From contig JANPYM010000001.1 of assembly GCA_025890175.1 (NCBI GenBank), positions 1,957,004-2,021,003 on the forward strand: 64,000 bases of DNA. The letters are read 5' to 3'. This DNA comes from Ciborinia camelliae. Its lineage: Eukaryota > Ascomycota > Leotiomycetes > Helotiales > Sclerotiniaceae. Under the pieces are notes generated by a model. It saw only the letters and a program-made list of their open reading frames with translations, ran no database searches and had not been told where the DNA came from. A program made the translations under genes and the position numbers. Positions 48,041-61,055 of the stretch are shown here, in pieces; position 1 is the first letter of the stretch; each line of letters starts with the position of its first letter.

Positions 48041-49097
48041 TCAATGGTAGTACATTGGATACTGTACACCAATATCCCCGGCCAAAGAAGCAGTAACAAC
48101 GTACGACGGACTCGCACCCCAGCCTTGCTTATAAAGGAGCAAAGGCTCCGAAGGATCAATATCCACCTCATACTGATCAGGGCAAAGGCAAGCCAGCTCG
48201 TTGCTGACCATCTCTCCACCGGGCTTATGTTCAAAATCATCTGGGTAGATGAGACAGGCGGCACGACGAGGAAAATTGTAGGTGTAGGCGTCGTCGAAGA
48301 TTCTAAAGACCATCTTCAGGTCTTTTTCTGGCTTGACAGCCAATAGAGTATCGACTTGAGCTTCTTCTTTGGTGCGCACGGTGGAAAAAAAGCTTTCCAC
48401 GTGCTGGCGATAGGCGACGATATTGTTGGTTCCGAGGCCAAAATCGGGGAATTGAGAGAGCAGAGCGACGAGGTCGATGAGGCTAGGAAGGTGAGACATC
48501 AAGTATGTGTCCGTTGTAGACTTGATGTTGGCGATGAGCTCGCAAAGCTGTGGGAGAATCATCTCTGAGTAAGTAGTTGCTGGCTTGGGAGGAGCGAACA
48601 AACGGGGGTCCAGGAGGTGTGCGAGAGGAAGGTTGCCCAGAGTCTGAGCAGGGTAGTAAAAATCGTAAACGGGGACGAGCTTGGTGGATATGGTGGTAGG
48701 AGAGTGGGGGGATGATCGGTGACGGCTAGCTGACTTGGAGACCCGTCTAGCGATGCTCTGCTTGGGTAGCTTGAGCTTGATGCTCTTGGTATTCATCTTC
48801 TTGGAAGGGAAGGAAGAGGGAAGGAGAGGAGCAGGTGTAGCGGCAGTGACTATAACGGCCGGAACCGCAAAACGGCGAGGAGGGGAAGCTCTGGGGACTC
48901 AAAGTTAGTAATTCAAATCTATCGAAAACCATATGGGATACATACTCGTATAAAATCGGGTCATACGGACGGGGTTCTTCAACCTTTGAAACAACCTCAT
49001 CGGAGAGCATAAGCGACTCGCTTGAGGAGGAGTTGCTTGAGTAGGGTGAGATATATGAAGAGGCAATGTTGCCAAATAAGGAAGGATTGAAAGCCAT
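48041..49097 (-). CDS. Protein of unknown function, two exons
   Basis: Exons 48946-49097 and 48041-48890 join in frame (phase 2, 55-bp intron with a GTATGT donor) to 333 residues. The N-terminus is Ser-rich (MAFNPSLFGNIASSYISPYS). A basic stretch (about residues 80-110, with SIKLKLPKQSIARRVSKSAS) could be a nuclear targeting signal. The C-terminal 200 residues look folded: VYDFYYPAQTLGNLPLAHLL, FPDFGLGTNNIVAYRQHVES, MVFRIFDDAYTYNFPRRAAC. They end in a Tyr/Gly-rich tail. No signal peptide, membrane helix or known domain. It stands alone in gene-poor DNA, as lineage-specific genes often do. A start further upstream in the same frame exists but lies before a clean ATG context. Confidence 0.75.
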
Positions 49098-52000
49098 TAC
49101 GAAGTAAATTCTGGCTGAGTTCTTAAAAAGAAAAGTAACAAGAGCGGTCTGGACAATGGGAGATATGGCTTCGAAGAAGTGAATAATTGCTATCGAAAGA
49201 AGGGAACACACTTGGTAAAGAGTTTGTTGGAAATTCTACTTGGAGAGTAGAGCAGTTGTATCGTTCTTCGTTGCGTAAAGAAGATACCAAAAAAATATCA
49301 AAGGAGGGACTTAAATACTTCACAGAAGATTTGGGTCGAACCTCGAGATAGAATGGTAATTCTATTGTCAATTAAACAAACAATACCTTTGAGGGCTGAA
49401 AGAGCCTTCCGATTGGCTACCCCTGACAGAAATTGTCAAGTTTCCTATTGTCTATCTGTGACTTTCTATTGACACAACCAATAGTGAATTTGAGTAACAA
49501 TAGGATAGGATTTGAGGACAATTGGAAGCGAGATAGCAGAAAAATCAAAATTGCGAAATTTATATTCACTTTTGCACCTAAGAAAACAACAATGGCAAAA
49601 TCTTGAAAAACGGGAACAGCAGAACCGCAAAATTTCCATGGTTTCTGAATGATGTAGAACTCGCAAGAAACTAATATTCTCGTGCATCTAGATGTAGATT
49701 AGCATCAACTTTTCACCATTGTGTAAAGGCGTGTCAGTGACTATGTTTAAGAGAAACATAAGGTTTGTGGAGGTTTTTGAATCTTATAAGTTGATGCAAA
49801 ATAACTTTAATCGCATTGATATTGATATTTTGGTAGGTATTGGTGTAAGACTTGTGGTTGAAGAAGGGGTTGGGACTCCTTTCGCTTCACTGGACCACAT
49901 TCACAAAATGCAGTGCGGGGTGGAGCTATCTACTGAGCTCATTGGCAAGTACCATCAAGCCATAAACTAAATCCAACCCCGAGATACACACGTAATTATG
50001 CTTTGGATTTTTAGTTTCCGTGAAGAGAATGTCCTGCACATTTTCAAAACAAGTACTTATTTTGGGAAAAGCCTCGGCGAAGCCAAGGATACTGAATAAT
50101 AGCAAGCATCTCTCGCAGTGTGCTTTACATAAAGAACCCAAAAAGGGGGCAATGGGTAGAGCGTAGGTGAATGGATTGAACTTCCAGAGACTGGTACTTT
50201 GATGAGTTAAACGAGGAATGCAGAGGCGAACATATAACGAGAAATTATGGCCTTCTATTCGGTACGTTGAAAGAACTTGAGAATCCTTAGTTACCTTGGA
50301 AGATATGAAGACGAGTATTTGTACATGCCTCGCATCAAACTTGTGATAGATTGACAGTATTTAATCGCGGTCCCGAGCCAATCTAATGATATTGACAGGC
50401 TGGAAGACGAGTAATTAACAGCAGTAGCAGAAGATAGAAGTAGTGAGACGAATGGAAAGCATGAAGGCAAGACAGATGTGCTGCACCAACCTCGAGAGAT
50501 GTGTTTTTTTTTCAAGTGAATAAGAACTGAACTCCCAACAATAGGCAATGGATGACGAAAGCACCGTTCCAATGATGGAGCTATCACACTCTAAAAATTT
50601 ACGACCAGATATACTCAAACTCTTCAAAGGGCAAGCCAATATCGTCTGACAGCGCGTTCTCAAGATGCCCAGCTTTTGTTTGATATGTGAAAAATACCTC
50701 GCCTTGTATTGAAAGCTTGCTTGCCCCCCTCCCCCGACCACCTAAATCAGTCTTCTTACACCCATAATGACTCATGAGCGAGATGCGATAGTTAGTTTGT
50801 CCAGAAGAGTACTGGTTGAAACCCCTTTCACTCCAATGCCCCGTCCGCATAACTCCGAGGTGTTTGCTACTTCATGATAGAGTTGGGATAACATTGTGAG
50901 ACACAAGAGCCTTTATTCCTACATAAATCTCAATTCAATTAAAGGAGACAGCTCCATGATTAGGGATAAGCTCGAGAGCTACCGGGACCATTCCTTCATG
51001 CAGCCTGATCTCGGACAGAGGCAGAGAAAATGGAGAACCGCAAAGGGCTTCGTTGCACATGAGTATGCATACACAGAGCTGAGCTTCTAGTTGACAAAGT
51101 AAATTTCCAGATAGAACATAACGTTTGATTTCCCTGAGAAGAGATTGGTGAAGGGGGAGTGCAGTTTCCACAAAGTGAAACGTTGGGAAAGGTCATTGAC
51201 GGAAATGTAGAGGAAAGTGGGGTGGACGAGGAGGGGCTGTATGTGGTGTGAAAGAAATAGGGGACTGTGAATTGGTTCGAGGGTGGTTTTAATTTGAATA
51301 TGCATGTAGGTGAGAATACATACATATATACATACATATAAACGGCATGCTCGCCCCCAAAACATACAGACAAGTAAGCAAACATTCAATTCCCCTCATC
51401 GCCGATAACATTGTATATTATAATATACCACAGATACATGAAACTCCAAGGCGGCTAAATTCCCTTGTGCTTGCATACGACATCTCATCTCATCACATCT
51501 CATAATTCCAAGCCTGAGATCAGAGTGAACATAGAGACCCATGGAGATGAAGCACAAGAGATGACGATACCCTGAAATAGATAGTTACAGTATAGATCAT
51601 ACGGGGAATACCGTACCATCTTACCGTAAGCGGGGATGTCAAAAACCCTTGGAACTGGAAAATCAGTGATCACCGAGAAGGGAAGGTAACTTTTTGACCG
51701 AACGAGCGAATGAGTTCTCTGGGCTGAAGGATAAATGTATGGGATTTTGGATTGCCTTATAATTGATTTGTGATTCTTGATTGATGGTTCAAATTTGAAG
51801 TTGAATACAAATATTGAATGAAGGTGCTTTGGGACAAAATATATGAGATGGGATGGAGAGAAAGTGAACAATAAGAAATGAAAATGATTCTTATGTAATG
51901 GGTTTGTCGTGAGTTTATGTAGTAATCAGTGTACTGTAAATTTATCGGCGCTCTACTATCGTTATTTGTCAGTCTAGCTTTTTATGGCCTAATATTACTA

Positions 52001-54674
52001 AGGGGACACCCCACTAAGTATAAATTCAGACCTCTCAAGCCAAGATCTCCGCCTGCCCTGCGCCATGCATTTCAAACACAGTGGCAATGGACATCCTTTA
52101 TGAGTTTGACCAGGTTGCAATCATACCATGCTGCCAGTACTTCTTTTATTCTGCTGCCTGACTTCTCCCGGATCAACAGCGATGACGCTCTGGTTTTCCG
52201 ATAGTCCCGCTGTCTTTCAATGTTGTTGAAAGCACAAAACCTTCAGGACATGGCTTCTTGTGTTGACATTGCTTGCGAATGGACGAGTCAAAGTGACGTG
52301 TCTCTTATTGTTATACTTAGATTTGTGCTTGTTGCTTCTTGACTTTGGTGTTCTTGAGATGTGGCTGGAGATGGAATGGATATCTACCTATCTGTGTTTG
52401 AATTGTAGTGACAATACAAAATCGATAGACAAAATGTATCGCTGCATTTTGGATGAAAATTAGATCAAGTGATTCTGAATCTTTCCACACCATCGCCGTC
52501 AGCGTTGCCAAAAATTGGAGCTTTGTCAATCCTTAATTTCTTGAATTTCACATTACATGTGTAAGAAATCGTTGATGGAGTGAAGTGGAGTGGATAGAGC
52601 TGCTGGTGCGTTCACCCACTGTCGGTAGTAGTACTAAGAGCTTTTTGGCCTATAGATGGTAATCTTTTGCCTGTACAAATCTTTTATTTCCTTTCCTGCT
52701 GCATTCTCGACTCTTCCATTGCCCCTCATTCTATGAACGTCGACCACACCGGCCTGTATACTCACTTATTTATTCCAGCAATCGATGGTTCCAGGAATTA
52801 TTATGCCCCCCGCCCTTCACTCTTCTGTACCATTCTTCAAATTGCGCCGATAAAACTTGTTTCAATTTGAACATCTCTATGCATCTTTTGCGGTATGCCT
52901 TCGGTTCGGTCTTATTTATAATCGTGTCGGATAGCTTAACATGACAAGCCAATGCGATATCTTTGCATTTGGTAGCGGTAGAAAAGCTGCTTCCCCCGAA
53001 ACTCGTCGATACGCTGCTCTTGTTGGTTGAGGGTTCTAATATGCTTGAATGTTAAATATATGTAGTACCGGAGAAGGTACCACCAATGCTATGCAAGGAG
53101 TTCTGGACTGCCTTTGAGGAGCTAACACGTGCGATCGCCTCAGACTCGGCCGGATACGACGACCTGAGACCTGCCAGCTCCACCTGCGTATGATAGCGTT
53201 TCTGCTCTTAGAGACCCCTAGATAATCTCCGAGTCAACCGCCTTACGATTTCTATATTGTAGAATGCGGTAATCGGTATCGGCCCTACTACATTGCTATT
53301 ATTGATGATTATCGTTTCCCTGAGAGCTTTTTTGTATTTGCTGTTCATAGGGAGACCACTTCTTGTCTGTTTTCATATTGATACATTCAAGTGGTAGTTT
53401 GGCTTGTTTCAGGTCATTCCTCTTCTGTGGTTTTGTTCTATGATTAGCTATGACTAGGGAAGAGCTTCCAGGATTTGATAATACTGAAACCGTCTATGCC
53501 GTCAATTGAGCTTCTCTCAGCCCCTAACGCGGTCTACAAGTGGTGGCTGATGGCTTGGGATACATGTTTCTCGGCCTCTTTTTCGTCGTCGCACATATTC
53601 TATTTGAATACATTGACTAAGCATGGCCAAGAAAAGCTACAAAGTACCGAGTAAGAGACATGGTGAGTTATTTCTTCTCTACTCATTTCATGTAATGCTT
53701 ACATTTCACATGCGGGAATCGCGATTCATAATTCAGACGGATTTTGGTACCGAGACACGGCCATTTCCCGGCCTTACGTCGGTGCCGGGATGTCCAAGTA
53801 ATACCAGATGACCATGCGAGTCCATCTTCCTGGAATGCGGGGTGCAGATTGGATAAATATAAATTATGAGCCATGTGGCTTCGGTAGCTTATCCATCTCG
53901 TTGGTTTGTGGAGAAGGAGTAGAAATGTAAAAGTAGAAGTTCGAGGTCAGTTATGTTACCTAGGTAATTTAACCTACAGTTGTACGGGTTTGAGATTTCG
54001 GAAGCGACCAATCATGTCCTTTAGAATATATACCTTTCGCTGCTGGCAAGATATTAAATCGGCATATGAATTAGGCTGTTTTATATAACTAACAGAATTG
54101 CATTGAATCTTATATGAAACCGATGAAAGCCCGTCTGCGTCATTATCTTGCGTCGTGGTCACGGTTGCTGATGTTGGACTTTGGTAACACATACCCCACG
54201 ATGCTCCGTTTGGCACCACAGATGAGCTCCTATTGTGTTCGTCTGACCACCTCAACCCTTAAATTGGAAATTTCATGTCATTGCACGAAGATGTCATTTC
54301 TTATTTCTTACCCACGGCTCATGTCTGAATGAAGGAAGTTTTAGCTCCGAAATATCGTTGATTTGACAGCTCGTGCTGCCCAGAATCTAGGAAGAAAATG
54401 CCGTGGTTCCTGATTCAGTTCAACATGGAGTGTTCGCTCCGATTAGATTTGTGCTTGTATGTTATCCCGGCAATCCAGGGTAGAAAGACCCAGGGGATCT
54501 TTCTACTTAAAATGAAGGTGAAATCCGGGGAAATTTGTTGAAACTGAGAGAAACTTTCTCACTTCTTGATCTCTGACACAAGAGAAAAGAGTTAAATCTT
54601 CAGCCTTGTAATAATCCTGACAAACAATTCTCACATACAATCCTGACAACAAACTGTCAATTCGTATCTTCAAC
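49098..54674. other. Largest gene-poor region, 5.6 kb
   Basis: No supported gene. Around 53.27-53.37 kb one frame reads NRYRPYYIAIIDDYRFPES, faintly like the FIDDYS segment of Ty1/copia integrase, with stops on both sides; I take it as at best an old retroelement scrap. Short CA/TA-rich low-complexity DNA occurs near 51.31-51.34 kb. The last 150 bp are the leader of the GH128 gene. Confidence 0.4.
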
Positions 54675-56110
54675 ATGCGTCTCTTTCACACAATACTCGC
54701 CGTTGCATTTGCCCTCACAGCAACCTGCAGGACAATAAGCCTTCAAGATGCAGCAACCAATATCGAAAAGAGAGCTAGCTGGTCGTCACTTGGCTGCTAT
54801 ACTGACAATGTTTCCGGTCGTGCTCTCACTACCACCGGAACAATACCTGGAGGATCTAGCGCCATGACAAATGAAGCTTGTCAAACCGCATGTTCGGCAG
54901 CTGGTTTCTCGTACGCTGGTACAGAGTACGCAGGAGAATGTTGTATGATACTTTCTTTTTTCTGTAAAGCACCACATCATATGTCTATACTAATTTATCT
55001 ATGAACAGGGTGTGGCAATTCAATCGTCAATGGAAATGGACCCGCCGCAGATGGCAACGCTGGTTGCAATATGGCCTGCAATGGTAATAGCGGAGAAACA
55101 TGTGGTGGTCCAAACCGTCTTACTGCCTTTCAAAGTGGTGGAACTGGCACGACTCCCAGCCCCAGCAAATCTGGAAAACGTGGTTTAGCATACAATGACA
55201 ATAACGCATATAAAGATGCCACGCTTGCGAATCTTCTCAAGGGATATAGTAAGATTACTTGGGGTTATGATTGGGGATTCCCAAGCCACAGTTTGGATTC
55301 GAGTATTGAATTGTAAGTTATCTCAGCTTACTTACTTTCGTTTCTGTTTCTTTCGCCCTTCACAGTTCCAAATTCAACACATAACTGATCGATCTTCAGT
55401 GTCCCAATGCTTTGGGGTCTCCCGAGTTCCCTTGACCAGAATTGGGTCGCAGCCGTCCAAGCCGCGAAAAATATCCTCGGCTTCAACGAACCAGATCTCA
55501 CTTACCCCGAATCTTCAAACATGCTTCCTGCAGCAGCAGCCACTGGTTATAAATCGTATATTGAGCAGTTTGCCAGTCAGGTTCGCATTGGTACTCCCAA
55601 TGTTTTGTGGAATAATTGGAATAGTGTAAGTAAACTGCATTCTTTTGTCATTTCCAATGTCTCACCTCATACAACTTCTCTTGGTATCCCATCTTTTTTT
55701 ACCCATGAGTGTAGTACTTACTAACTCCCTACAAGTGGACCTCTGGAGGAAACTACAATTCCCGTGTCTGGACCCAATATTTCTTAGGAAATTGCACCGG
55801 CTGTCATTTCGACTTCGCCGCAATCCATTACTATCAAGACTGTTTCCCCGCCTCCGGACAATCGGGTTCAGATTGGTTTATCTCAAATGTAACGAATGCA
55901 CACGATACACTCAATCTCCCTATTTGGATCACGGAGTTCCAATGTTATGGCACGGATGCACAACAAGCACAGTTTTTGAACGCCGTGTTGCCGTGGTTGG
56001 ATGCTCAGAGCTGGGTGGAGAGATATGCATATTTTGGAGTTTTTCCGGGTTTCTTGTTGGATGCGGCGGGTACGGGCTTGAGTTCGAGTGGCCAGGCGTA
56101 TGTTAGTTAG
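54675..56110 (+). CDS. Secreted WSC-domain GH128 endo-beta-1,3-glucanase
   Basis: Extracellular cell-wall enzyme of 390 residues; exons 54675-54942, 55009-55312, 55400-55625, 55736-56110. A signal peptide (MRLFHTILAVAFALTATC) is followed by a WSC domain at about 35-130: WSSLGCYTDN, CQTACSAAGFSYAGTEYAGE, CWCGNS and ETCGGPNRL, eight cysteines, a carbohydrate-binding module. After a Ser/Thr/Gly linker, the GH128 catalytic barrel runs from KRGLAYND (about 147) to the end. NILGFNEPDL carries the acid/base Glu221 and LPIWITEFQCYG the nucleophile Glu333, with DFAAIHYYQD between. Family members cut beta-1,3-glucan of fungal walls. No GPI signal is visible at the C-terminus, so it is probably released. 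All joins are in frame. Confidence 0.95.
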
Positions 56111-56922
56111 GTGGGTGAGCATTGGGTGAAATAGGGAATCGGATGGGATGGGATGGGAGGCTGGAATACGTCCTGGTGGATTATATATACTGGTCGCTGG
56201 TCATTGGTCTCACGACTCGCAAGGTTGCAGGAACCTTGATTAAAATAAGATGACTGACTGAATGAATGAACAATCAAAAGTAAATCAAATTGAACAGGGT
56301 CATTCCAGATTCAAAGTGAATGATGCAAAATCTTATATGCATATCTTACTCGACAATTGCGTTGATCATTTCATTGGGTGTTTCATACTCATGAATCGGT
56401 ATTGATAATTTGGATTTGAATGTACCGGACTGTAGTGATGGTATTGGGGAAGGGAAGAGGGGAAAGAAGGTAGGCATGCATAAATCCATAAAGACGTAGT
56501 GAAATAGAGTGTCCAGCCTCAATCTAGACTACATTAACCCTCTGATTCAGGATTGCTCCTGCCCGCTCATCAACAGAGGATGTATCATGGCTGCTACTTT
56601 CAGACTCCAAACCCTACCTCGCTGCGCCCCTTCGCCATAATCACAAGTGTCTGAGTATTGTACCTGTCTCATCCACATCCCAAAAAATGTCAAGGAAAAA
56701 AATTCGTGTCTAGTCGTAAATGCAATCATACTTGCGCTTGTGATATATTCAGCCAATCTTCACCCAATCTTCTCTCCTCTTGCGCAACATCCCCCGACTT
56801 TCTTGTCAAGCAGAACAAGCAAGAAGTAAACTGCACAGCTCACACCCCATCCACAAAAATCCACAGCCGATAATGGTTTTACAAATTCACACCTCCGTCT
56901 CCCTTCCAATCAAAAACATCCA
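56111..56922. other. Convergent spacer between GH128 and membrane-protein genes
   Basis: 812 bp of non-coding DNA holding two 3' UTRs. A GGGATG-type short tandem lies near 56.14 kb. No gene is seen. Confidence 0.45.
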
Positions 56923-58671
56923 CTAATACCCGCTATCCCAAAGGTCTTCCTCACTCTTAATCAACTCCACGACCGGTGTCTTCGTCATCGACTTCTTCAT
57001 CTTCTTCCTATCCTCCTTGGTAACCAATCTTGGCGTAATCGGCATCATAGGCGTAAACGGCTGATACGGACTATACGGTACTGTACCCCCACTGAAAGGG
57101 GTCCTCAGACCACCAGTTCTGAGTCCTCCTCCAGTTTTCTGCCCATTATCCCGAGGGACTCGCTCAAGGACGGTAGTTTTCGTCGCGGGGAGAGTGGGGG
57201 AGAGCATATTTTGTTGAAATTGTTCGCGGAAGGGGAGGGAGCGGGTTGGGGCTGAGGTGGGGTTGCTAAGGGTTTGAGCATTGGAGCTTGAGCCGATGGC
57301 TGTAGATGAGGAAGGAGAATCGGGAGAAGCAGAGGATCCGTTTGAAATTTTGGGTTTGTGGGGGAGAGAGGGTTTTGAAGGGGAGGCTCGCAGGGGTCGG
57401 GAAAACATTGTCTTGGTGCGATCTTCCATCACGGACTGGGGAGAGGCGGTATTCATTTCGGATTTGAGAGAAATTTGGAGGTTGCGGGTATTTATGGAAG
57501 GCAGATCTTTGGAGGTTTGATTTGGCAAGTTTAGTTGAGGAGAAACAGGAGTTATTGTTTCCAGGGTTTCTGCGATACTGCGAGTGGGTGATTCACCATT
57601 CTCGTACATTGAGCTATAGGGGGCTTGATTTCTCGGAATGGGCGGCGGGGCTCGGTGCACGTATCCTCGTGGGGTTAGAGGTTCTTCGTCCGATGCAGCG
57701 TGCGAGAATGTGGTTGAGTGTGGTGTTGCTATCGGAGATGAGATCCGTAAACCCCGAATTCCCTTTCTTCGTGGGGATATAGGTGATCTGGGGACTGATC
57801 TAGGAGAGGTAAGAGCTGAAATGATGGAGGATGCTCGAGAGTGGGTTTTGGTTGATTTGTTGTCATTGATGTTGATTTCCAAAGGTTTATGTTTTCCAAG
57901 CTTCTTTGAAGGTGGTTGTGTCTGTTGTGGTGCTGCCGCTGACATTCCACCAGGCACCTTAGGAGGTGGCATGCTTCTTATATCCATTCCTGCAGCCTTT
58001 GCTTCCTCTTGCTCCATGACATGAGCGTATAGATCCTCAAGATCTCGATTCATCATTTCTCGATCAGCGTCAACAACCTTATTATTGATACTAGGGTTAC
58101 TTTGATGTGAATATACACTTTGGTGTATACTATGCTGTCTTTGTGTAGGGTAAACGTAAGGGGTTGTGTATGATTCGTGTATTGGGGGGAAAACGAAAGC
58201 GCTTGGGTCGGGATTGATTGCTGGCGCAAAGCACTTCTTATCTGGCGATGGCCACGAAAAGTTTCGAAGGTTTGCCGGAGAAACTGGTGTTGGACCTGAA
58301 GACCCGGTATAAACACCAGCAAATGCTGAGTCGACTAATTCTACCTCCAAAGCCCTGGCCTCCAACTCAACTTGTCTTCGTAATCTTCTTCCAAGAGTGA
58401 TTATGAGGATTCCGACCACGCAAAGGGAAAGCAGATATGCCCCAACAATACCACCAATCTGAGCTGGTAAAAGTGCTTTATTTCGTGAAGCTCCTGCTGA
58501 GAGTGGGGGACCGTCTTCCGGTGGTGGCGCTGGTGACCAATCTATACCTAACGGATTACTTCGAGGGACTTTTATCGTTGTGATTGGATTCGCGAGTACC
58601 TGAATGAAGCCCAAGCAGATCAAAAGAAGAGCCGGTAGTATACTGGTGCGATCTGATTCACTTCGAAGCAT
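56923..58671 (-). CDS. Single-pass membrane protein with long Ser/Pro-rich cytosolic tail, function unknown
   Basis: One exon, 582 residues. The signal peptide covers about 1-27 (LPALLLICLGFIQVLA). A short Pro-rich outer segment (SPAPPPEDGPPLSAG) leads to a TM helix near 72-95 (IGGIVGAYLLSLCVVGILII) closed by the basic stop-transfer GRRLRRQ. The 490-residue tail is disordered: RAPPPIPRN and other PxxP stretches suggest SH3 ligands, and there are many SP/TP sites (SPRSVPRSPISPRRKG) open to proline-directed kinases. The end is KMKKSMTKTPVVELIKSEED followed by LWDSGY, a conserved-looking closing block. The layout resembles fungal wall-stress sensor-like or polarity proteins, but no family could be named. 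Confidence 0.85.
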   Translation of the reverse strand: MLRSESDRTSILPALLLICLGFIQVLANPITTIKVPRSNPLGIDWSPAPPPEDGPPLSAGASRNKALLPAQIGGIVGAYLLSLCVVGILIITLGRRLRRQVELEARALEVELVDSAFAGVYTGSSGPTPVSPANLRNFSWPSPDKKCFAPAINPDPSAFVFPPIHESYTTPYVYPTQRQHSIHQSVYSHQSNPSINNKVVDADREMMNRDLEDLYAHVMEQEEAKAAGMDIRSMPPPKVPGGMSAAAPQQTQPPSKKLGKHKPLEININDNKSTKTHSRASSIISALTSPRSVPRSPISPRRKGIRGLRISSPIATPHSTTFSHAASDEEPLTPRGYVHRAPPPIPRNQAPYSSMYENGESPTRSIAETLETITPVSPQLNLPNQTSKDLPSINTRNLQISLKSEMNTASPQSVMEDRTKTMFSRPLRASPSKPSLPHKPKISNGSSASPDSPSSSTAIGSSSNAQTLSNPTSAPTRSLPFREQFQQNMLSPTLPATKTTVLERVPRDNGQKTGGGLRTGGLRTPFSGGTVPYSPYQPFTPMMPITPRLVTKEDRKKMKKSMTKTPVVELIKSEEDLWDSGY

Positions 58672-59839
58672 CTTGTGTATGTGATGATACGGCTGGCCTC
58701 TTTTATAGCCTCAACATTTCATATGGACCGTATCATAATCTTCCATTGAAACAGCTTATTTTCGGACGATGAGTTACATGAAGTGTTCCAGCTTTCACTT
58801 CAAGGGGGCGTGAATTGATGTATATACGGGAGTGAAATCCCCCAACGCTGGGAATGCTGCATACTATTATGCACGAGCTGCATGGTATCAAGTATAGATG
58901 CGAGAATGTAAGGCTATCTAGCAATTGGATTGGTTGGGGGATAAAACGTGAAGGTCAAGGTCAAGGAATAAGAATAAAAAGACGGGACTGGACTTTCAAA
59001 TGTGTTTGGTTACTTTGGTACTCGTGAGTTGTATGTGTGTATCCAATGTGTATGTGTATTTTATTAATAGCGCCCGGGAAATATAGATTGACCAATAGAA
59101 GAATGGATGATTGAGAATTTAATGTGATGATCAGTAGATTTAATCAATACAAATACTTAAATAGGAAATAACCATTCCCTAGATACTTTATCGAGGGTGA
59201 TAAATGTTGTGATTGGTTGGTTAAAGAGAATTGAAAGTGCCAAAAACGAGAAAATGTTACCGTTCTCGTTCTCGTCACCTCCATTAAATGTTTTCATTGG
59301 ATGGGGTTCAATGCCATTATGGATACTAGCATGGTAGCGATGTTTCTAAGCGCCGGGAAAGAGAAGTGGGCTGGCAGATGGATTTATCACCTACCGTAAA
59401 GGCAGCTGGAGGACCGAGTCCCGACTCCCGACAGATCACGGGTTCTTACTTCCATTGCTCACCTGACTCCAACTCCAACTCCAACTTCTATTTGCTTACT
59501 AATTAATTCCTGCTGCCATGACTTTTCATCTTCAAGTCAACTGTCATTACTACCTACCTAGTTAATAATTACCTACATATTTCCACTCTCAGAAGGCTTA
59601 ATTGTGCAGGTTTCTGACCAGAATTACGAATTTCATTGAATTTGAATTATGCAACAGCGATATTAGTTCATCCTGCTCTTGATATCTTCCAAAGCATATT
59701 CCTCTCTGCTAACTTCTCTGGTGAATGATTTGAATTTAGTACTAATTAATTGACAACCTTCAAATCCCCCTTGGCGAGCTAGGACTTGCCTGTAGATTTC
59801 ACAGCGAGTGCAGTGGCTTCAACATCCTCAACAACGACA
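58672..59839. other. Intergenic region upstream of the membrane-protein gene
   Basis: 1.2 kb with CTACCTACCTAG words near 59.55 kb and CCAACTCCAACT tandem near 59.47 kb. No gene is seen. Confidence 0.4.
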
Positions 59840-60121
59840 TCAACATGAATATGCATGTGGAAATGCGTGGATTTGGCAGCCCTTTCTATCGCTTGTAAAT
59901 TTAGATTTGTCTATTGTGCCTTGAAGTAATGGGGACAACGTTTCGAACCTGAAGGTGGTGGGTGGAAAATCGAAACCATAGGTCAGAATCGAGTTGATGA
60001 CAGCTGGAAGACCGAAGAATCCCACCATTTCCCTGGATAAATAGAGATTTGCGAGGATTCCCTTCTTTACCTTGCAATCGCAGTTCTTGACATCGGGTGG
60101 GGGAGTTCGTTTGAGGTCCAT
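59840..60121 (-). CDS. Small ORF of unknown function
   Basis: 93 codons from a true ATG at 60121: MDLKRTPPPDVKNCDCKVKK at the start, then SREMVGFFGLPAVINSILTY and YGFDFPPTTF, which look protein-like. A possible donor (CAG/GTTCGA) after PPTTF means the 3' part may instead be intron. No domain, signal peptide or membrane segment. It could be a lineage-specific gene or a chance ORF. Confidence 0.35.
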   Translation of the reverse strand: MDLKRTPPPDVKNCDCKVKKGILANLYLSREMVGFFGLPAVINSILTYGFDFPPTTFRFETLSPLLQGTIDKSKFTSDRKGCQIHAFPHAYSC

Positions 60122-61055
60122 GTTGATTATGAGTGCCTAGAAATAGATAATGAGGTATTCTTATTATGTTGATGCAAAGGAGTGTTTGGATCAAGTATAT
60201 CTTAGAGCAGCGAGGCTTTCAAGGATTTTGTATTACAGCCATCCGGCTATCCTGATTCCTAAATCAAGATCCTCATCAAAGCCTCTTGCGGCAATTATTC
60301 AAAACAAATGAATTTTAGGGTGCTGCTCTAGCTCGTGTGCAATTTTGCTCACCATTCATTCCAACAATTCGGTTGCAATTGCAATAATTATCGTGAATTC
60401 ATAGACTGTCAACCAGTAATATCACAACTGCTGCGAATCACGTTGCCGCTCCCTCTATTATCAACAGCACCACCATTCTCGCAATGAAGACTCGCGATCT
60501 TTCGAAATTGGGTATAGTTGATACCTCTTGCCGAGAGAGAAAAGCACGCATTACCCTAATACTTGAAAGTAACCCGCCATGGCCAATTGTTTTGCATATC
60601 TTTCCGCATATAAAAGAAAGAAATTGGCATTAAACATTCACATTTCCAACTTTCGAGAAAAAACCATGATGGGCATTCAAAGACGGCAATAATTTCAGAT
60701 CCAAAGGAAAACAGCCTCCAACCGTAACTATACGACTTTTGGAAACACTTTGTTTGAACAATATGATCGTTCCCTACAAAGAAGAATGGTATAATACAGG
60801 GCAATTGAATTCACAATATATCCAATTGAGTATTAGCGTCTAATCTACAGTTGTGCTCTATTGGCTTGGCCTCACTTCACGAATTAATCACAACGACCCT
60901 CAAGTACATTACGTAGAAGTTATGTTCTTTGGGTTCTATGTATACAATTATTACTAACAACACATTATCTTCATAATCTCATAGCTCGTCATTTTTTCTC
61001 GTCCGCTGTTCATTCGGCAATGATACCTTCAAGCTCGTATCAGCAAAAGCTGTAA
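60122..61055. other. Intergenic region
   Basis: 930 bp. The right end should carry the 3' UTR of the oxidase. No supported gene or repeat. Confidence 0.4.

Noticed and set aside
53250..53400. Possible Ty1/copia integrase scrap (YYIAIIDDYR)
   Set aside because: Only about ten residues look similar, the frame is closed on both sides, and no LTR or other retroelement domain is found nearby.
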